Shown: one piece after another, positions 15,944 through 24,931 of the stretch
How the letters are laid out: every line of letters begins with the position of its first letter
Position numbering within the stretch: position 1 is the stretch's first letter
Origin: Bacteroidales bacterium
GTDB taxonomy: Bacteria; Bacteroidota; Bacteroidia; Bacteroidales; UBA4417
Assembly (NCBI GenBank): GCA_016707705.1
Contig: JADJHD010000001.1
Span: forward strand, 248,001 to 312,000
Direction: 5' to 3'
DNA length: 64,000 bases
Notes under the pieces: model-generated
The model's database searches: none
Seen by the model: only the letters and a program-made list of their open reading frames with translations
What the model was told of the DNA's origin: nothing
Position numbers and translations under genes: made by a program

Positions 15944-17107
15944 TCAACCTGGGTCTTTTGTAGAGGAAGATATTGTCGCAGTTATTGGATAATGGTCAGA
16001 AAGATCATCCTCAAGAGTTTGAAAATCATTAATTTTCAACGACTTATCAACGAAAATATAATCTATCCTGAGGCTGGGTATCAATTGATGATACGTTTGT
16101 CCAATCCCCGAGCCGGCGACTCTGAATGCATCAGTATGATTCCTTGCAATCTGTCGGTAGGCATAGGAGGAAGGGGTGTCATTAAAGTCAGCACATAATA
16201 TGACTTTATAAGGAGATTCTTCAATAACAAGCGCCAGTTCATCTGCCTGAACTGACCTTTTCACAAATGCATTCTTCAATTTCTTGATAATGGAAAGAGA
16301 TCCTTCCTTGAAATCATTGTTTTTCCCGGGATTGTTAGCAATCTCATTCACAAATGAATAATCCTGCTTTCCAAACCTTAGGGATTCCAAATGAGTATTG
16401 ATAACCCTTATCGTATCAGATGGTGTGAGGATATCAGTCACGATGTAGAAATTCTGGTACGAATTCCCGTAACTCTCACGTTTACTTGACAATATAGGGT
16501 ACTTGCTGAAAGTGATCAGGCCGAAGGGTAATAATTTTCGTCCATTATTAATGTATGAATCATAATAGTAAGGACAATTAGCAGAATTCTTTATGGAATC
16601 TGCATAATTGATTCCGGCATTTTTCCCGTTGTAGTATTCCTGAAGGCATAGAATATCTGGATTTTCCTTCCTGATTAACTCAAAAATTCCATTTCTTGTA
16701 TTGGCATTTTGGCTTGACTCCTTCCAGTTATAAAGGTCAAAAAGCCTGACATTAAATGACATGACCTTCATTTTTCCTTCAGAAGTGATAGATTCATTCT
16801 GGCTCCTGAACTGCACCAGAGAGGTGAGTTGAGGGTATCCAATTACAATTGCCAGAAGGGAATAAAGAAAATACCTCCGTAGAAATACGATCCAGAAAAG
16901 AACGAAGAACAGATTGATTAACAGCAGAAAAGGGTAGGAGATGCCCAAAAAAGCCAGGGGCCAGAATTTCGCCGGCGAAACATATGCTGCAAGCAGAGAG
17001 GATACAAATAGAAGAATAAAGAAAAAGTTCAATAACAGCATAATCCTGACTGAAATTGATTTTTTCTTTTTGGTAGGTTTAGATACCCCGCTCTTCTTTT
17101 TTGCCAT
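15944..17107 (-). CDS. Membrane-anchored endonuclease/exonuclease/phosphatase family protein
   Basis: The 387-residue protein has a very basic N-terminus (KKKSGVSKPTKKKKS), three hydrophobic segments (about 22-45, 48-75, 78-95) and a C-terminal EEP domain. Catalytic-type motifs are MSFNVRLFD (about 115), CLQEYYNG (about 157), INTHLESLRFG, ADFNDTPSS and the final DHYPI. This superfamily cleaves phosphodiester or phosphate esters. The substrate cannot be read from sequence, and the location is the inner membrane. It is co-transcribed between the rhomboid genes and uvrB, an arrangement I recall from other Bacteroidota. Confidence 0.88.
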   Translation of the reverse strand: MAKKKSGVSKPTKKKKSISVRIMLLLNFFFILLFVSSLLAAYVSPAKFWPLAFLGISYPFLLLINLFFVLFWIVFLRRYFLYSLLAIVIGYPQLTSLVQFRSQNESITSEGKMKVMSFNVRLFDLYNWKESSQNANTRNGIFELIRKENPDILCLQEYYNGKNAGINYADSIKNSANCPYYYDSYINNGRKLLPFGLITFSKYPILSSKRESYGNSYQNFYIVTDILTPSDTIRVINTHLESLRFGKQDYSFVNEIANNPGKNNDFKEGSLSIIKKLKNAFVKRSVQADELALVIEESPYKVILCADFNDTPSSYAYRQIARNHTDAFRVAGSGIGQTYHQLIPSLRIDYIFVDKSLKINDFQTLEDDLSDHYPITATISSSTKDPG

Positions 17108-17130
17108 TGAAATGTGAAGTAGTACCTGCT

Positions 17131-18045
17131 TTAGGACTTGTTACTATATTTAAACAAAAACTCCTTTTCCGCTTCTGTCAGACTTTTATAACCTGATTTT
17201 GCAATTTTATCAAGTATTGAATCAATCTTCTTTTGGTTTGCAACCTTCATTTGATTGTATTCTTCATCAGTAAGAGGTTTACCGGAGTTGTGGACGGTCT
17301 TGAATTTTGTTTTGGATTTTCTGCCTTTGTTAAAAGAGAAGGATGGAAATTTGACACCTTCAAGTATTCTGTTTTTTATCATTAGGGCAAAAATAGTCCC
17401 GGCAATTGCACCTCCGAGATGTGCAAAATGTCCTCCGGCATTACCCGATCGCAGCATAAAAATATCCAGTGCAAGGGTAATCATTGCTATGTACTTGATT
17501 TTTACCTGTCCGATAAACATAAGGTTAATCACATAATCCGGCACGAGAAAAGCCGTGGCCACAACAATTGCAAGTACTGAAGCTGAAGCCCCAATTGCAG
17601 AAGCCTCTCCGATGACTGCAGCAAAAGCAGGAAAAGTATTGAATGATAACATGAATACCAATCCCCCAATTATTCCGCCAAAAATATAAACCCTCAGAAG
17701 CTGATAACCTTTCTGAAATTCCAGAAATATCTTGCCAAACCAATAAAGCCACAATAGGTTGAAGAACAGATGCCAGAAATCAAAGTGGACAAACATATAG
17801 GTCAACAATGTCCATGGCTGACGTATCCATGAGTCAAAGGCTGCCGGAACAGCAAGCCAGTTCTGCAGATTGAGTAGCAATATATTTTCAGCTGGAAAGG
17901 CTGATGTTTGAAACAGGAATGCAATAACTCTGGACAAATTGATCAGAAGCCAAACTCCAACATTTATCAGGATTAGTCGGGGTAAAATGCCGGGATCCTT
18001 AATAAAAGCTGAAATTCGCTCACCTATGGATTGTGTCTGGTACAT
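17131..18045 (-). CDS. Rhomboid-family intramembrane serine protease
   Basis: The 304-residue protein has six to seven membrane segments. The HxxxN motif is at H92-N96, the catalytic serine is S154 in GASAS, and the catalytic histidine is H209 in FAHLGGAIAG. A soluble basic tail of about 75 residues follows. Rhomboids cut transmembrane segments of other proteins. The nucleophile motif reads GASA where GxSG is usual, a common variant. It lies 19 nt downstream of a second rhomboid gene, and both are in the mutL operon. Confidence 0.93.
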   Translation of the reverse strand: MYQTQSIGERISAFIKDPGILPRLILINVGVWLLINLSRVIAFLFQTSAFPAENILLLNLQNWLAVPAAFDSWIRQPWTLLTYMFVHFDFWHLFFNLLWLYWFGKIFLEFQKGYQLLRVYIFGGIIGGLVFMLSFNTFPAFAAVIGEASAIGASASVLAIVVATAFLVPDYVINLMFIGQVKIKYIAMITLALDIFMLRSGNAGGHFAHLGGAIAGTIFALMIKNRILEGVKFPSFSFNKGRKSKTKFKTVHNSGKPLTDEEYNQMKVANQKKIDSILDKIAKSGYKSLTEAEKEFLFKYSNKS

Positions 18046-18064
18046 AATTGCTTCTTCAGTATTC

Positions 18065-18922
18065 TTAATTCCAATAATCTTTCCGACGTTTCTTATCCTG
18101 TTTATTCCAATAGATAATTAGAAGAAATCCAAAAATCATCCCTCCAAGATGTGCAAAGTGTGCAATGTTTCCACCTGTATCAAAAAATCCTGATACCAGT
18201 TCTATCACACCAAAGATAATTACGAACCATTTGGCCTTGAGTGGAATAAAGAAATACAGATAAATAAGCGAATTCGGAAATAGCATTCCAAATGCAAGCA
18301 GTAAGCCATATATTGCACCTGAAGCCCCAATTACCACCGGAACATTCAGAAAGTAATCCTTATAGGATGTCATAAAGTTCAGGGAAACCTGCAGAGCCTG
18401 CATATTATAATGATCAGATTGCAAGGCTGAATAACTACTGGCAAACTGGTCAAACAATGGCAGATCCTGGTTTGGAAACCTGTGGGCACTTACGAAAGCC
18501 TGAAGATTAGTAAAATTTGGATCATTAATGAATGTATCCATTTGATTAAGAACCGGTTGAATCTCAATATAGAATACCAAATAATGCAAAAGTGCAGCAC
18601 CTATTCCTGTTACAATATAAAATATGATGAATCTTCGGGGGCCCCATACATTTTCAAGAACACTTCCAAACATCCAAAGCGCAAACATATTGAAAAAAAT
18701 ATGTGATGGGCTCCCATGCATGAACATGTAAGTGATAAACTGATAAGGTGAAAATTTACTTGCTGAGAAGTAGTGCAATCCAAGCAAATCGGACAGATCC
18801 AATCCTGTCGCACTTCCTAAACCAATAGTGGCAAGGTAAAACAGGACGTTAATAATAATCAGGTTTTTGACTACTGGTGGCAGCACCCGAAATCCTGTTG
18901 GACTATATTGGTTAAAGCTCAT
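18065..18922 (-). CDS. Rhomboid-family intramembrane serine protease (second copy)
   Basis: The 285-residue protein has the HxxxN motif at H74-N78, S201 in IGASGAIYG and H258 in FAHLGGMIFG, so the Ser-His dyad is intact. Between the second and third core helices it carries an insertion of about 70 residues (about 122-192) that the neighbouring rhomboid lacks; this could be a periplasmic loop involved in substrate choice. The two rhomboids are clearly diverged and not a recent duplication. The gene follows mutL by 22 nt. Confidence 0.93.
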   Translation of the reverse strand: MSFNQYSPTGFRVLPPVVKNLIIINVLFYLATIGLGSATGLDLSDLLGLHYFSASKFSPYQFITYMFMHGSPSHIFFNMFALWMFGSVLENVWGPRRFIIFYIVTGIGAALLHYLVFYIEIQPVLNQMDTFINDPNFTNLQAFVSAHRFPNQDLPLFDQFASSYSALQSDHYNMQALQVSLNFMTSYKDYFLNVPVVIGASGAIYGLLLAFGMLFPNSLIYLYFFIPLKAKWFVIIFGVIELVSGFFDTGGNIAHFAHLGGMIFGFLLIIYWNKQDKKRRKDYWN

Positions 18923-18944
18923 TAAGAAGTAACGTATTAGTAAT

Positions 18945-20789
18945 TTATTTTATTAGCTTTTCTATCTCCGAAACTGGCAAAATCCTTAAAATCCTGCTAC
19001 CATCAGGAGCAGTGTCAGGAATTTGACACCCGAATAATTCATCGATAATTGATTGCATTTCCTCAACCTGAAGCACTCTTCCAGCCTTTATTGCCAAATT
19101 TCTCGCCAATGTCATTGCAATTCTGGCAGTTGAATCTCCTCCAAACTCAGTTCTGTTTTTCTTATAGTCCTCAAGCAGTCCATCAATAAACTCTTCAATT
19201 TTATCAACCGGCATATCAGAAGGATAGGAATTTATTACATAAGCTCCTTTACCTAAATCATTAATTTCAAATCCAAGTTGAATAAACTCATCCTGCAATT
19301 CGTTAAGTATCTCACTGTCAATCGCAGAAAGCTGAATTCTTGGTGGGAACAAATTGCTCTGAGCGGTCTTTTGCTGTGATGACTGATTCAGTAGCCTTTC
19401 GAAAAGGATGCGCTCATGAGCTTTCTGCTGGTCAAGAATCATCAGGCCTGACTTCACATTCACCAATATAAAACGATTCTGTACCTGAATTGGTTTAACG
19501 CTGCTCGAAGATTGTTCTGGGGTCTCTTCCTGATGAAGCATCTGCTGTGATGCAAACACCTGATTATCTGAATGAAAAGTTTGATCTATCGAATTCTCAG
19601 ATGGCTGAATAACTTCAAACGCCTTTTCCCATTGAGAACGGTTAGGTTGAATTGTGGACGGTCTGGGAACTGCCTCCTTTCCATGCAGAAAGGGATTATA
19701 ATCCGGATTGACAGTAATCGATGGTGGCTTAGGCAGATAATTTGCCGGCATATTAAAATCAAAGGATTGCTCTGCTTCAAAGTCAATGGTAGGTGTCAGG
19801 CTGAACATCCCCAATGCATGTTTTACAGCTGAACGCATGGAAGCATAAAGTACCTGCCCATGCTGAAAGTTAACTTCTGTCTTCGTAGGATGAATATTTA
19901 CATCGATTGAAGAAGGATCAACTTCAATGAACAGGAAATAGGAGGGAATTGCTGAGTCAGGAATAAGTTCTTCGAAAGCCTGCTCCACAGCATGGTGTAA
20001 ATAAGGATGTTTTATGAATCTTCCATTTGCGAAAAAATACTGTTCACCTCTGGTCTTACGGGCTGTCTCAGGTTTGCCAATAAAACCGTAAATCATACTT
20101 ATTTCGGTCTGCAACTCAACAGGGAGAAGCTTTTCATTCATTGTATTTCCAAAGATGTGAACTATCCTTTGACGAAGATTCTCCTTCATAAGCTGGAAAA
20201 CCGGTTTGTCATTATGATAGAGGGATAATTCAATTTCATGATGAACCAATGCCACTCTTTGAAATTCTTCGAGAATATGCCGGAACTCAACAGCATCCGA
20301 TTTAAGGAAGTTTCGACGGGCAGGGATGTTAAAAAACAGGTTTTTAGCTGAAATGGAAGTCCCTTTGGGAGTAGATACCTCTTCCTGGCTCTTGAACCTT
20401 GAGCCTTCTATTTGAATGCAGGTACCGATTTCATCGAACTCCTTGCGTGTTTTTAATTCAACTTGTGCCACGGCAGCAATTGAGGCCAATGCTTCCCCCC
20501 TGAAACCCAGTGTTCTGATAGCGAATAGATCATTTGCCTCCTTTATTTTTGAGGTTGCATGCCTCTCAAAACACATACGAGCATCAGTCATTGACATCCC
20601 GGTTCCACTATCAATAACCTGGATAAGTGTCCTTCCAGCATCCTTGAGAATAAGCTTGATTTGGTTTGAACCAGCATCAATGGCATTTTCAAGTAACTCC
20701 TTTACAGCCGAGGCAGGTCGCTGAATAACTTCTCCAGCTGCAATCTGATTGGCAACAGAATCCGGTAACAACCTGATAAAGTCGGGCAT
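18945..20789 (-). CDS. mutL: DNA mismatch repair protein MutL
   Basis: The 614-residue protein starts MPDFIRLLPDSVANQIAAGE. The GHKL ATPase motifs are present: ELLENAIDAG, DSGTGM, RGEALASI and GTSISAKNLFFNIPARR. A Pro/Ser/Gln-rich linker (about 335-430) leads to the dimerisation domain. I chose the ATG at 20789; a TTG six codons upstream is unlikely. In the C-terminal domain the place of the endonuclease motif DQHA-x2-E-x4-E reads DQQKAHERILFE, so the metal-binding His is replaced by Gln. MutL couples mismatch recognition by MutS to strand removal. It is the second gene of the long minus-strand operon. Confidence 0.96.
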   Translation of the reverse strand: MPDFIRLLPDSVANQIAAGEVIQRPASAVKELLENAIDAGSNQIKLILKDAGRTLIQVIDSGTGMSMTDARMCFERHATSKIKEANDLFAIRTLGFRGEALASIAAVAQVELKTRKEFDEIGTCIQIEGSRFKSQEEVSTPKGTSISAKNLFFNIPARRNFLKSDAVEFRHILEEFQRVALVHHEIELSLYHNDKPVFQLMKENLRQRIVHIFGNTMNEKLLPVELQTEISMIYGFIGKPETARKTRGEQYFFANGRFIKHPYLHHAVEQAFEELIPDSAIPSYFLFIEVDPSSIDVNIHPTKTEVNFQHGQVLYASMRSAVKHALGMFSLTPTIDFEAEQSFDFNMPANYLPKPPSITVNPDYNPFLHGKEAVPRPSTIQPNRSQWEKAFEVIQPSENSIDQTFHSDNQVFASQQMLHQEETPEQSSSSVKPIQVQNRFILVNVKSGLMILDQQKAHERILFERLLNQSSQQKTAQSNLFPPRIQLSAIDSEILNELQDEFIQLGFEINDLGKGAYVINSYPSDMPVDKIEEFIDGLLEDYKKNRTEFGGDSTARIAMTLARNLAIKAGRVLQVEEMQSIIDELFGCQIPDTAPDGSRILRILPVSEIEKLIK

Positions 20790-20876
20790 AATTAATAGGT
20801 GCTTCAATATTCATGAATTCTTGAACTGGACAGATTCAGGGAATTCTGTTGTAATCTATTTCAGATCAAGTCAGGA

Positions 20877-21146
20877 CTAAACGAAGAAAATAAAGTAAAC
20901 TAATAGAATTATTAATACGGCTGCTATCATAAGATTCCTAATGCCAGCCTGTTTCCTTTCCCTCTTCTCCTTTATTTTCCAGCTTTGCCTCATTTTATCC
21001 CTTAACCTTTCAGCTTCAGGAGCTTGTTCAGCTGAAAGCCTGGATTCCCGGATCCTTTTTTCAAAGTCTTCCTGCTCCTGGTTGTAAAAGACAGGCTTAT
21101 AATTAAACGAACGTGGTTTTGCTGTTTTGAATCCGATCAGTTTCAT
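20877..21146 (-). CDS. Small membrane protein of unknown function
   Basis: The 89-residue protein has a charged, partly coiled-coil N-terminal two thirds (QEDFEKRIRESRLSAEQ, a Lys/Arg-rich stretch at 50-66) and one C-terminal hydrophobic segment (about 70-88). It is therefore probably tail-anchored with the basic domain in the cytoplasm. I do not recognise a named family. It lies 87 nt upstream of mutL on the same strand behind a TACCTTTG promoter box, so it may lead the mutL operon. It is divergent from the GroES-like gene. Confidence 0.7.
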   Translation of the reverse strand: MKLIGFKTAKPRSFNYKPVFYNQEQEDFEKRIRESRLSAEQAPEAERLRDKMRQSWKIKEKRERKQAGIRNLMIAAVLIILLVYFIFFV

Positions 21147-21195
21147 TTACTTACGTGAGCTTAGATATTGTTCAATCTAACACTTTTACAATATA

Positions 21196-21203
21196 CAAAG
21201 GTA
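21196..21203 (-). promoter_or_regulatory. Promoter -7 box TACCTTTG (small protein and probably mutL operon)
   Basis: A TAnnTTTG match on the minus strand, 49 nt before the ATG at 21146. It is back-to-back with the GroES-like promoter: the two -7 boxes are 14 nt apart, so polymerases would compete. Confidence 0.55.
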
Positions 21204-21217
21204 CCTTAATTTTGCTT

Positions 21218-21225
21218 TACATTTG
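21218..21225 (+). promoter_or_regulatory. Promoter -7 box TACATTTG (GroES-like gene)
   Basis: A TAnnTTTG match 42 nt before ATG 21268. A TTG open-frame start at 21223 lies inside this box and so cannot be the true start. Confidence 0.55.
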
Positions 21226-21267
21226 CAATCATATTCTACTCAGCAATCATTAGAAATCAGGAATTCA

Positions 21268-21654
21268 ATGGCGGTAAAAGGAAATTCAATTGATAAAATC
21301 ATTGTTGTTGGAGAAAGAGTTCTTATTAAGCCAAAATCACTTTCCAACAAGACCAAGACAGGATTGTTTCTCCCTCCGGGTTACTCTGAGAAAGAAGAAA
21401 TCCAATCCGGTTATGTGATTAAGGTGGGTCCGGGATATCCTATTCCATGGGCTGCTGATGACTCAGCAGAGCCTTGGAAAAAGTCAGAACTGCCTGAAAA
21501 TGTTAAGTATATTCCTCTTCAGCCTCTGGTTGGTGATTTAGCAATCTACCTGGCTAAAGGAGCCATAGAAATTCTTATTGATTCAGAGAAATACCTGGTC
21601 GTCCCTCAATCCTCTATCTTGTTGCTGGAGCGTGACGACAGTCTGTTCGAATAA
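21268..21654 (+). CDS. GroES/Cpn10-like co-chaperone family protein
   Basis: The 128-residue protein has the Cpn10 pattern: IIVVGERVLIKPKSLSNKTK, TGLFLPPG, then GYVIKVGPG, VGDLAIYLAKGA and EKYLVVPQSSILL. Genuine GroES is about 97 residues. Here about 30 extra residues with PWAADDSAEPWKKSELPENV sit between the second and third strands. No groEL gene is adjacent, so this is probably a second, divergent Cpn10-like protein and not the main GroES. The ATG at 21268 is chosen because the promoter box covers the upstream TTG. Confidence 0.82.
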   Translation: MAVKGNSIDKIIVVGERVLIKPKSLSNKTKTGLFLPPGYSEKEEIQSGYVIKVGPGYPIPWAADDSAEPWKKSELPENVKYIPLQPLVGDLAIYLAKGAIEILIDSEKYLVVPQSSILLLERDDSLFE

Positions 21655-21679
21655 ATTTAGCAATTGATTTACTGGCAAT

Positions 21680-21710
21680 AAAAAACTCCTGATCACAAAG
21701 TGTCAGGAGT
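21680..21710 (-). terminator. Terminator between convergent GroES-like and DUF6580 genes
   Basis: ACTCCTGA (21685-21692) pairs with TCAGGAGT (21703-21710). On the minus strand it is followed by six T, so it ends the DUF6580 transcript. It may also slow plus-strand transcription. Confidence 0.8.
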
Positions 21711-21731
21711 CTCTTTCAGAGTATATCTTAA

Positions 21732-22256
21732 TTATTTCGCAAAGGCTGGAAACCTTTGAGTTACGAAATAGAAAAGGCCGAAGAAAATACCATTATAGAA
21801 CAAGTCACCAAGAATACCATTTAGGAAGAATGGAAGACCAGCTATATATGCCTGAATCAGACCAGGGAAATCAACACTGTATGGCATCAGTCCACTGGAC
21901 CAAGCTGCAAAATTGGTAATAAGGAAGAATAAGAGTGAAGAAAGCAATGAAGCTCCTGCAACGCTTAAAGGAGTAATGCCTGACCGAAGCAGGTAACCAA
22001 GACCTACAATTAGAATGAAACTGATGTAAACAGGAAACATCACTCCGTGGAATCCTATAATTGCATCGCTGATCAACATCGACAATACCGGAATTATCAT
22101 TGCAAGATCCTTGCGCTTTATGAAAGAACCACCAACCAGCGCCATAGCTGCTATTGGGGTAAAATTTGGCCAATGAGGCATCAATCGCAGGAAAGCACCA
22201 AAAAGGATCAAACCGACAATGAGATAGAACTTTGGAGTAAATGTTGATTTTTCCAT
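21732..22256 (-). CDS. DUF6580-family membrane protein
   Basis: The 174-residue protein has five to six hydrophobic segments. The start MPHWPNFTPIAAMALVGG (about 26-43) is the feature by which I recognise DUF6580. These are small membrane proteins resembling substrate-binding components of vitamin or ion uptake systems, but function is not established. The gene has its own promoter box (TACTTTTG) and terminator. No transporter ATPase is nearby and no riboswitch was seen upstream. Confidence 0.75.
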   Translation of the reverse strand: MEKSTFTPKFYLIVGLILFGAFLRLMPHWPNFTPIAAMALVGGSFIKRKDLAMIIPVLSMLISDAIIGFHGVMFPVYISFILIVGLGYLLRSGITPLSVAGASLLSSLLFFLITNFAAWSSGLMPYSVDFPGLIQAYIAGLPFFLNGILGDLFYNGIFFGLFYFVTQRFPAFAK

Positions 22257-22283
22257 TTGAAATCAGTTTCAGTGAATACTTGG

Positions 22284-22291
22284 CAAAAGTA
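22284..22291 (-). promoter_or_regulatory. Promoter -7 box TACTTTTG (DUF6580 gene)
   Basis: A TAnnTTTG match on the minus strand, 27 nt before the ATG at 22256. Confidence 0.55.
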
Positions 22292-22434
22292 AAAAAATAC
22301 AGTCTGACTAAAACATGTTAATTTTCTTTATACTAACAAATAATTGTTGAATTTGTTAACACTCCTGCCTTGCTACTATTAAATGAGCAAAGAATGGTTT
22401 AGATTCAACTGAATCAAAATTTCTGGTAATGACT

Positions 22435-22442
22435 TACTTTTG
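22435..22442 (+). promoter_or_regulatory. Promoter -7 box TACTTTTG (amidohydrolase gene)
   Basis: A TAnnTTTG match 45 nt before ATG 22488 and 99 nt before ATG 22542. It does not by itself decide between the two starts. Confidence 0.5.
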
Positions 22443-22541
22443 TCATTTACAAGGAATCTGCTTCACCAAATTTGATATAACTCCCAAATGAAGAAATTCA
22501 CAATCCAGTTCAGGTCAGTCTTTGCCCAGAGATTGTTACCT

Positions 22542-24188
22542 ATGAGGCAACATTTCAGCATTTTAGTATTTATTTCTCTATCTCTAATATTGAATTCCTG
22601 CAGGGACTTCAAACAGAATGTTGACCTTATTATATACAATACCAAGGTTTATACATTGGATAGCCTGAATACAGAAGCATCTTGCATTGCAATCAAAGAC
22701 AGCATTATTGTAGCAGTTGGCAGTGATTCGAAAGTGAGAAGCCGATACTCAGCTTCAAAATATGTAAATGGAAAGGGCCTTATCGTTTATCCGGGATTTA
22801 TAGATGCACATTCTCATTTTTCAGGTTATGCCCAATTCCTTCAGTATGCGGATATTGGAAATGCAGAATCGTTTTCAGAAGTACTGGAGATTCTCAAAAA
22901 ATATCATCAGCAATATCCAGATCGATGGATTATAGGCAGGGGATGGGATCAGAATCATTGGCCCGGGAAAGCTTATCCAGACACCGATATCCTGAATACA
23001 TTGTATCCAGATGTACCTGTAATTCTCACAAGAGTTGACGGACATGCTGTAATGGCCAACATGGCTGCAGTAAGAATTGCCAAACTTCCGGTTCAGATAC
23101 CGAAAGGGGAGATACTATTCAGAAATGGGAAGGCAAATGGGATCTATCTTGAAACAACAGCTGACAGAATTAAATCCATCATACCCCCTCCATCAGCAAA
23201 AACAATGACTGAACTACTTTGTGAGGCTGCTGCCAATTGTCATGCCGCAGGTCTTACTATGGTTACAGATGCAGGGATTGACAAGGAAATGATCCTGGTA
23301 ATTGATTCACTGCAGAGGGCTGGAATACTGAAGATGACCATTGATGCAATGATAAACCCAACTGAAGAGAATATGGATTATTTCATGCATGGTGGAATCT
23401 ATAAAACTTCCTTTCTTAGGGTTGGATCTATTAAGATATATGCTGACGGGGCTCTTGGTTCCAGAGGAGCATGTCTTCTCAGACCTTATGGTGATGACTC
23501 CCTTAACAGAGGTATTATAGTTACATCGGGACAGGAAATACGAAGAATATGCAAGGATGCAGATAAATATGGCTTTCAGGTTTGTTCTCACGCAATTGGT
23601 GATTCAGCCGTCAGAGTTATTCTGGATGTTTACGCAGAATTCCTTAAAGGTCATAACGACAACCGTTGGAGAATTGAACATGCTCAGGTCGTAAATCCTT
23701 CAGATATGGACAAGTTTGGAAAATACTCTGTCATTCCTTCAGTTCAGGCTACCCATGCCACTTCTGATATGAATTGGGCAACGTCCAGACTCGGATATTC
23801 AAGGATTAAAACAGCCTATGCCTACCAGGATCTGCTCCGCCAAAATGGATGGCTGGCAAATGGAACAGACTTCCCTGTGGAAGATATCAGTCCACTAATG
23901 ACCTTTTATGCTGCAGTTGCCCGCAAGGATAAACAAGGAAATCCAGAGAATGGATATTTCCCTAAGAATGCATTGACCCGAATTCAGGCCTTGAGAAGCA
24001 TTACTTGCTGGGCTGCTAAAGCCTCGTTTGAAGAAAGCAGCCGGGGAAGTATAGAGGTTGGCAAATTCGCTGATCTGGTAATTCTGGATGCTGATTTATT
24101 GAAAGTTGCGGAGAATGCTATTCCAAAAACACAGGTAAAGCAGACTTATCTGCATGGGAAGAAAGTTTTTGATGCCTCAATCAAGTAA
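22542..24188 (+). CDS. Amidohydrolase family lipoprotein (YtcJ-like)
   Basis: From ATG 22542 the protein has 548 residues and begins with a lipoprotein signal ending in LILNSC. An in-frame ATG at 22488 would add 18 residues before this signal and is less likely. The metal-dependent hydrolase fold shows PGFIDAHSHF (metal-binding HxH), KIYADGALGSRGA, VCSHAIGDSAV, IEHAQV and NGTDFPVEDISP. Family members hydrolyse C-N bonds (for example N-substituted formamides), but the substrate here is unknown. The lipid anchor places it in the envelope. It is flanked by unrelated genes. Confidence 0.9.
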   Translation: MRQHFSILVFISLSLILNSCRDFKQNVDLIIYNTKVYTLDSLNTEASCIAIKDSIIVAVGSDSKVRSRYSASKYVNGKGLIVYPGFIDAHSHFSGYAQFLQYADIGNAESFSEVLEILKKYHQQYPDRWIIGRGWDQNHWPGKAYPDTDILNTLYPDVPVILTRVDGHAVMANMAAVRIAKLPVQIPKGEILFRNGKANGIYLETTADRIKSIIPPPSAKTMTELLCEAAANCHAAGLTMVTDAGIDKEMILVIDSLQRAGILKMTIDAMINPTEENMDYFMHGGIYKTSFLRVGSIKIYADGALGSRGACLLRPYGDDSLNRGIIVTSGQEIRRICKDADKYGFQVCSHAIGDSAVRVILDVYAEFLKGHNDNRWRIEHAQVVNPSDMDKFGKYSVIPSVQATHATSDMNWATSRLGYSRIKTAYAYQDLLRQNGWLANGTDFPVEDISPLMTFYAAVARKDKQGNPENGYFPKNALTRIQALRSITCWAAKASFEESSRGSIEVGKFADLVILDADLLKVAENAIPKTQVKQTYLHGKKVFDASIK

Positions 24189-24298
24189 AAAAGACATCAA
24201 TAGATTCTAAATCAGATATTTGAATAGATAAAAATCATTGGGAACTTTATGGGTCTCCTGATTTTCTCATATGTACAATGACTCAATGCCATGGAGCA

Positions 24299-24931
24299 TT
24301 AATCCAGTGACAGCAGAAGTTCAGAGAACTCCATTAGAATCATAGCGGTTGCCCCCCATATAAAATGTTCATTTACCTGAAAACCAGGCGCTATAATTGA
24401 AAAGCCATCTTTGAACTTTAAGGTTTTCTCAGTGATATTTCCTTCACCAAGCAGAAGTTTTAAAGGAATCTCAATAATTTCCTCAACTTCAACTGGATCT
24501 GGCACTAACATCGGCTTGCCATGATGAATGGCAACAAATGGATGAACAATAAAATTACTTCTACTGATGTAGAGTTTGCTCAGTACACCAAGAAGCTCCA
24601 GATTTTTTGTTTCAATACCAATTTCTTCACTGGTTTCACGAATTGCAGCGGCTTCATGTCCTTCATCAAAAGATTCAAGCCTGCCTCCCGGCAAACTTAT
24701 TTGGCCTGAATGCACTCCATCATATTCGGTTCTCTTAATAGCTGAAAAATAAATTTCCTTTTCTTTTGCATAAAGCATAATCAATACAGCACTCGGCACA
24801 GCGTCATCCCGTATTGACTCAGGCTCTGCTATCAATCGGTGATGAGGCAATAGTTTAATATGTGCACTATTGCCCGGCAGATCATTGCCTAACCTTTCCC
24901 TTAACTTAAATCCCAGTTGATCTAATTCCAC
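24299..24931 (-). CDS. NUDIX hydrolase (CoA pyrophosphatase-like)
   Basis: The 210-residue protein has a complete Nudix box, GGRLESFDEGHEAAAIRETSEEIG (key residues G, E and the REx-SEE core, about 95-118). The upstream DAVPSAVLIMLYAKEKEIYFSAIKRTEY and downstream LGVLSKLYISRSNFIVHPFVA match the YeaB/NudL group, which cleaves coenzyme A to phosphopantetheine. Translation seems to start at GTG (24929-24931); no ATG lies near. It is a single gene with no clear promoter box. Confidence 0.88.
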   Translation of the reverse strand: MELDQLGFKLRERLGNDLPGNSAHIKLLPHHRLIAEPESIRDDAVPSAVLIMLYAKEKEIYFSAIKRTEYDGVHSGQISLPGGRLESFDEGHEAAAIRETSEEIGIETKNLELLGVLSKLYISRSNFIVHPFVAIHHGKPMLVPDPVEVEEIIEIPLKLLLGEGNITEKTLKFKDGFSIIAPGFQVNEHFIWGATAMILMEFSELLLSLD

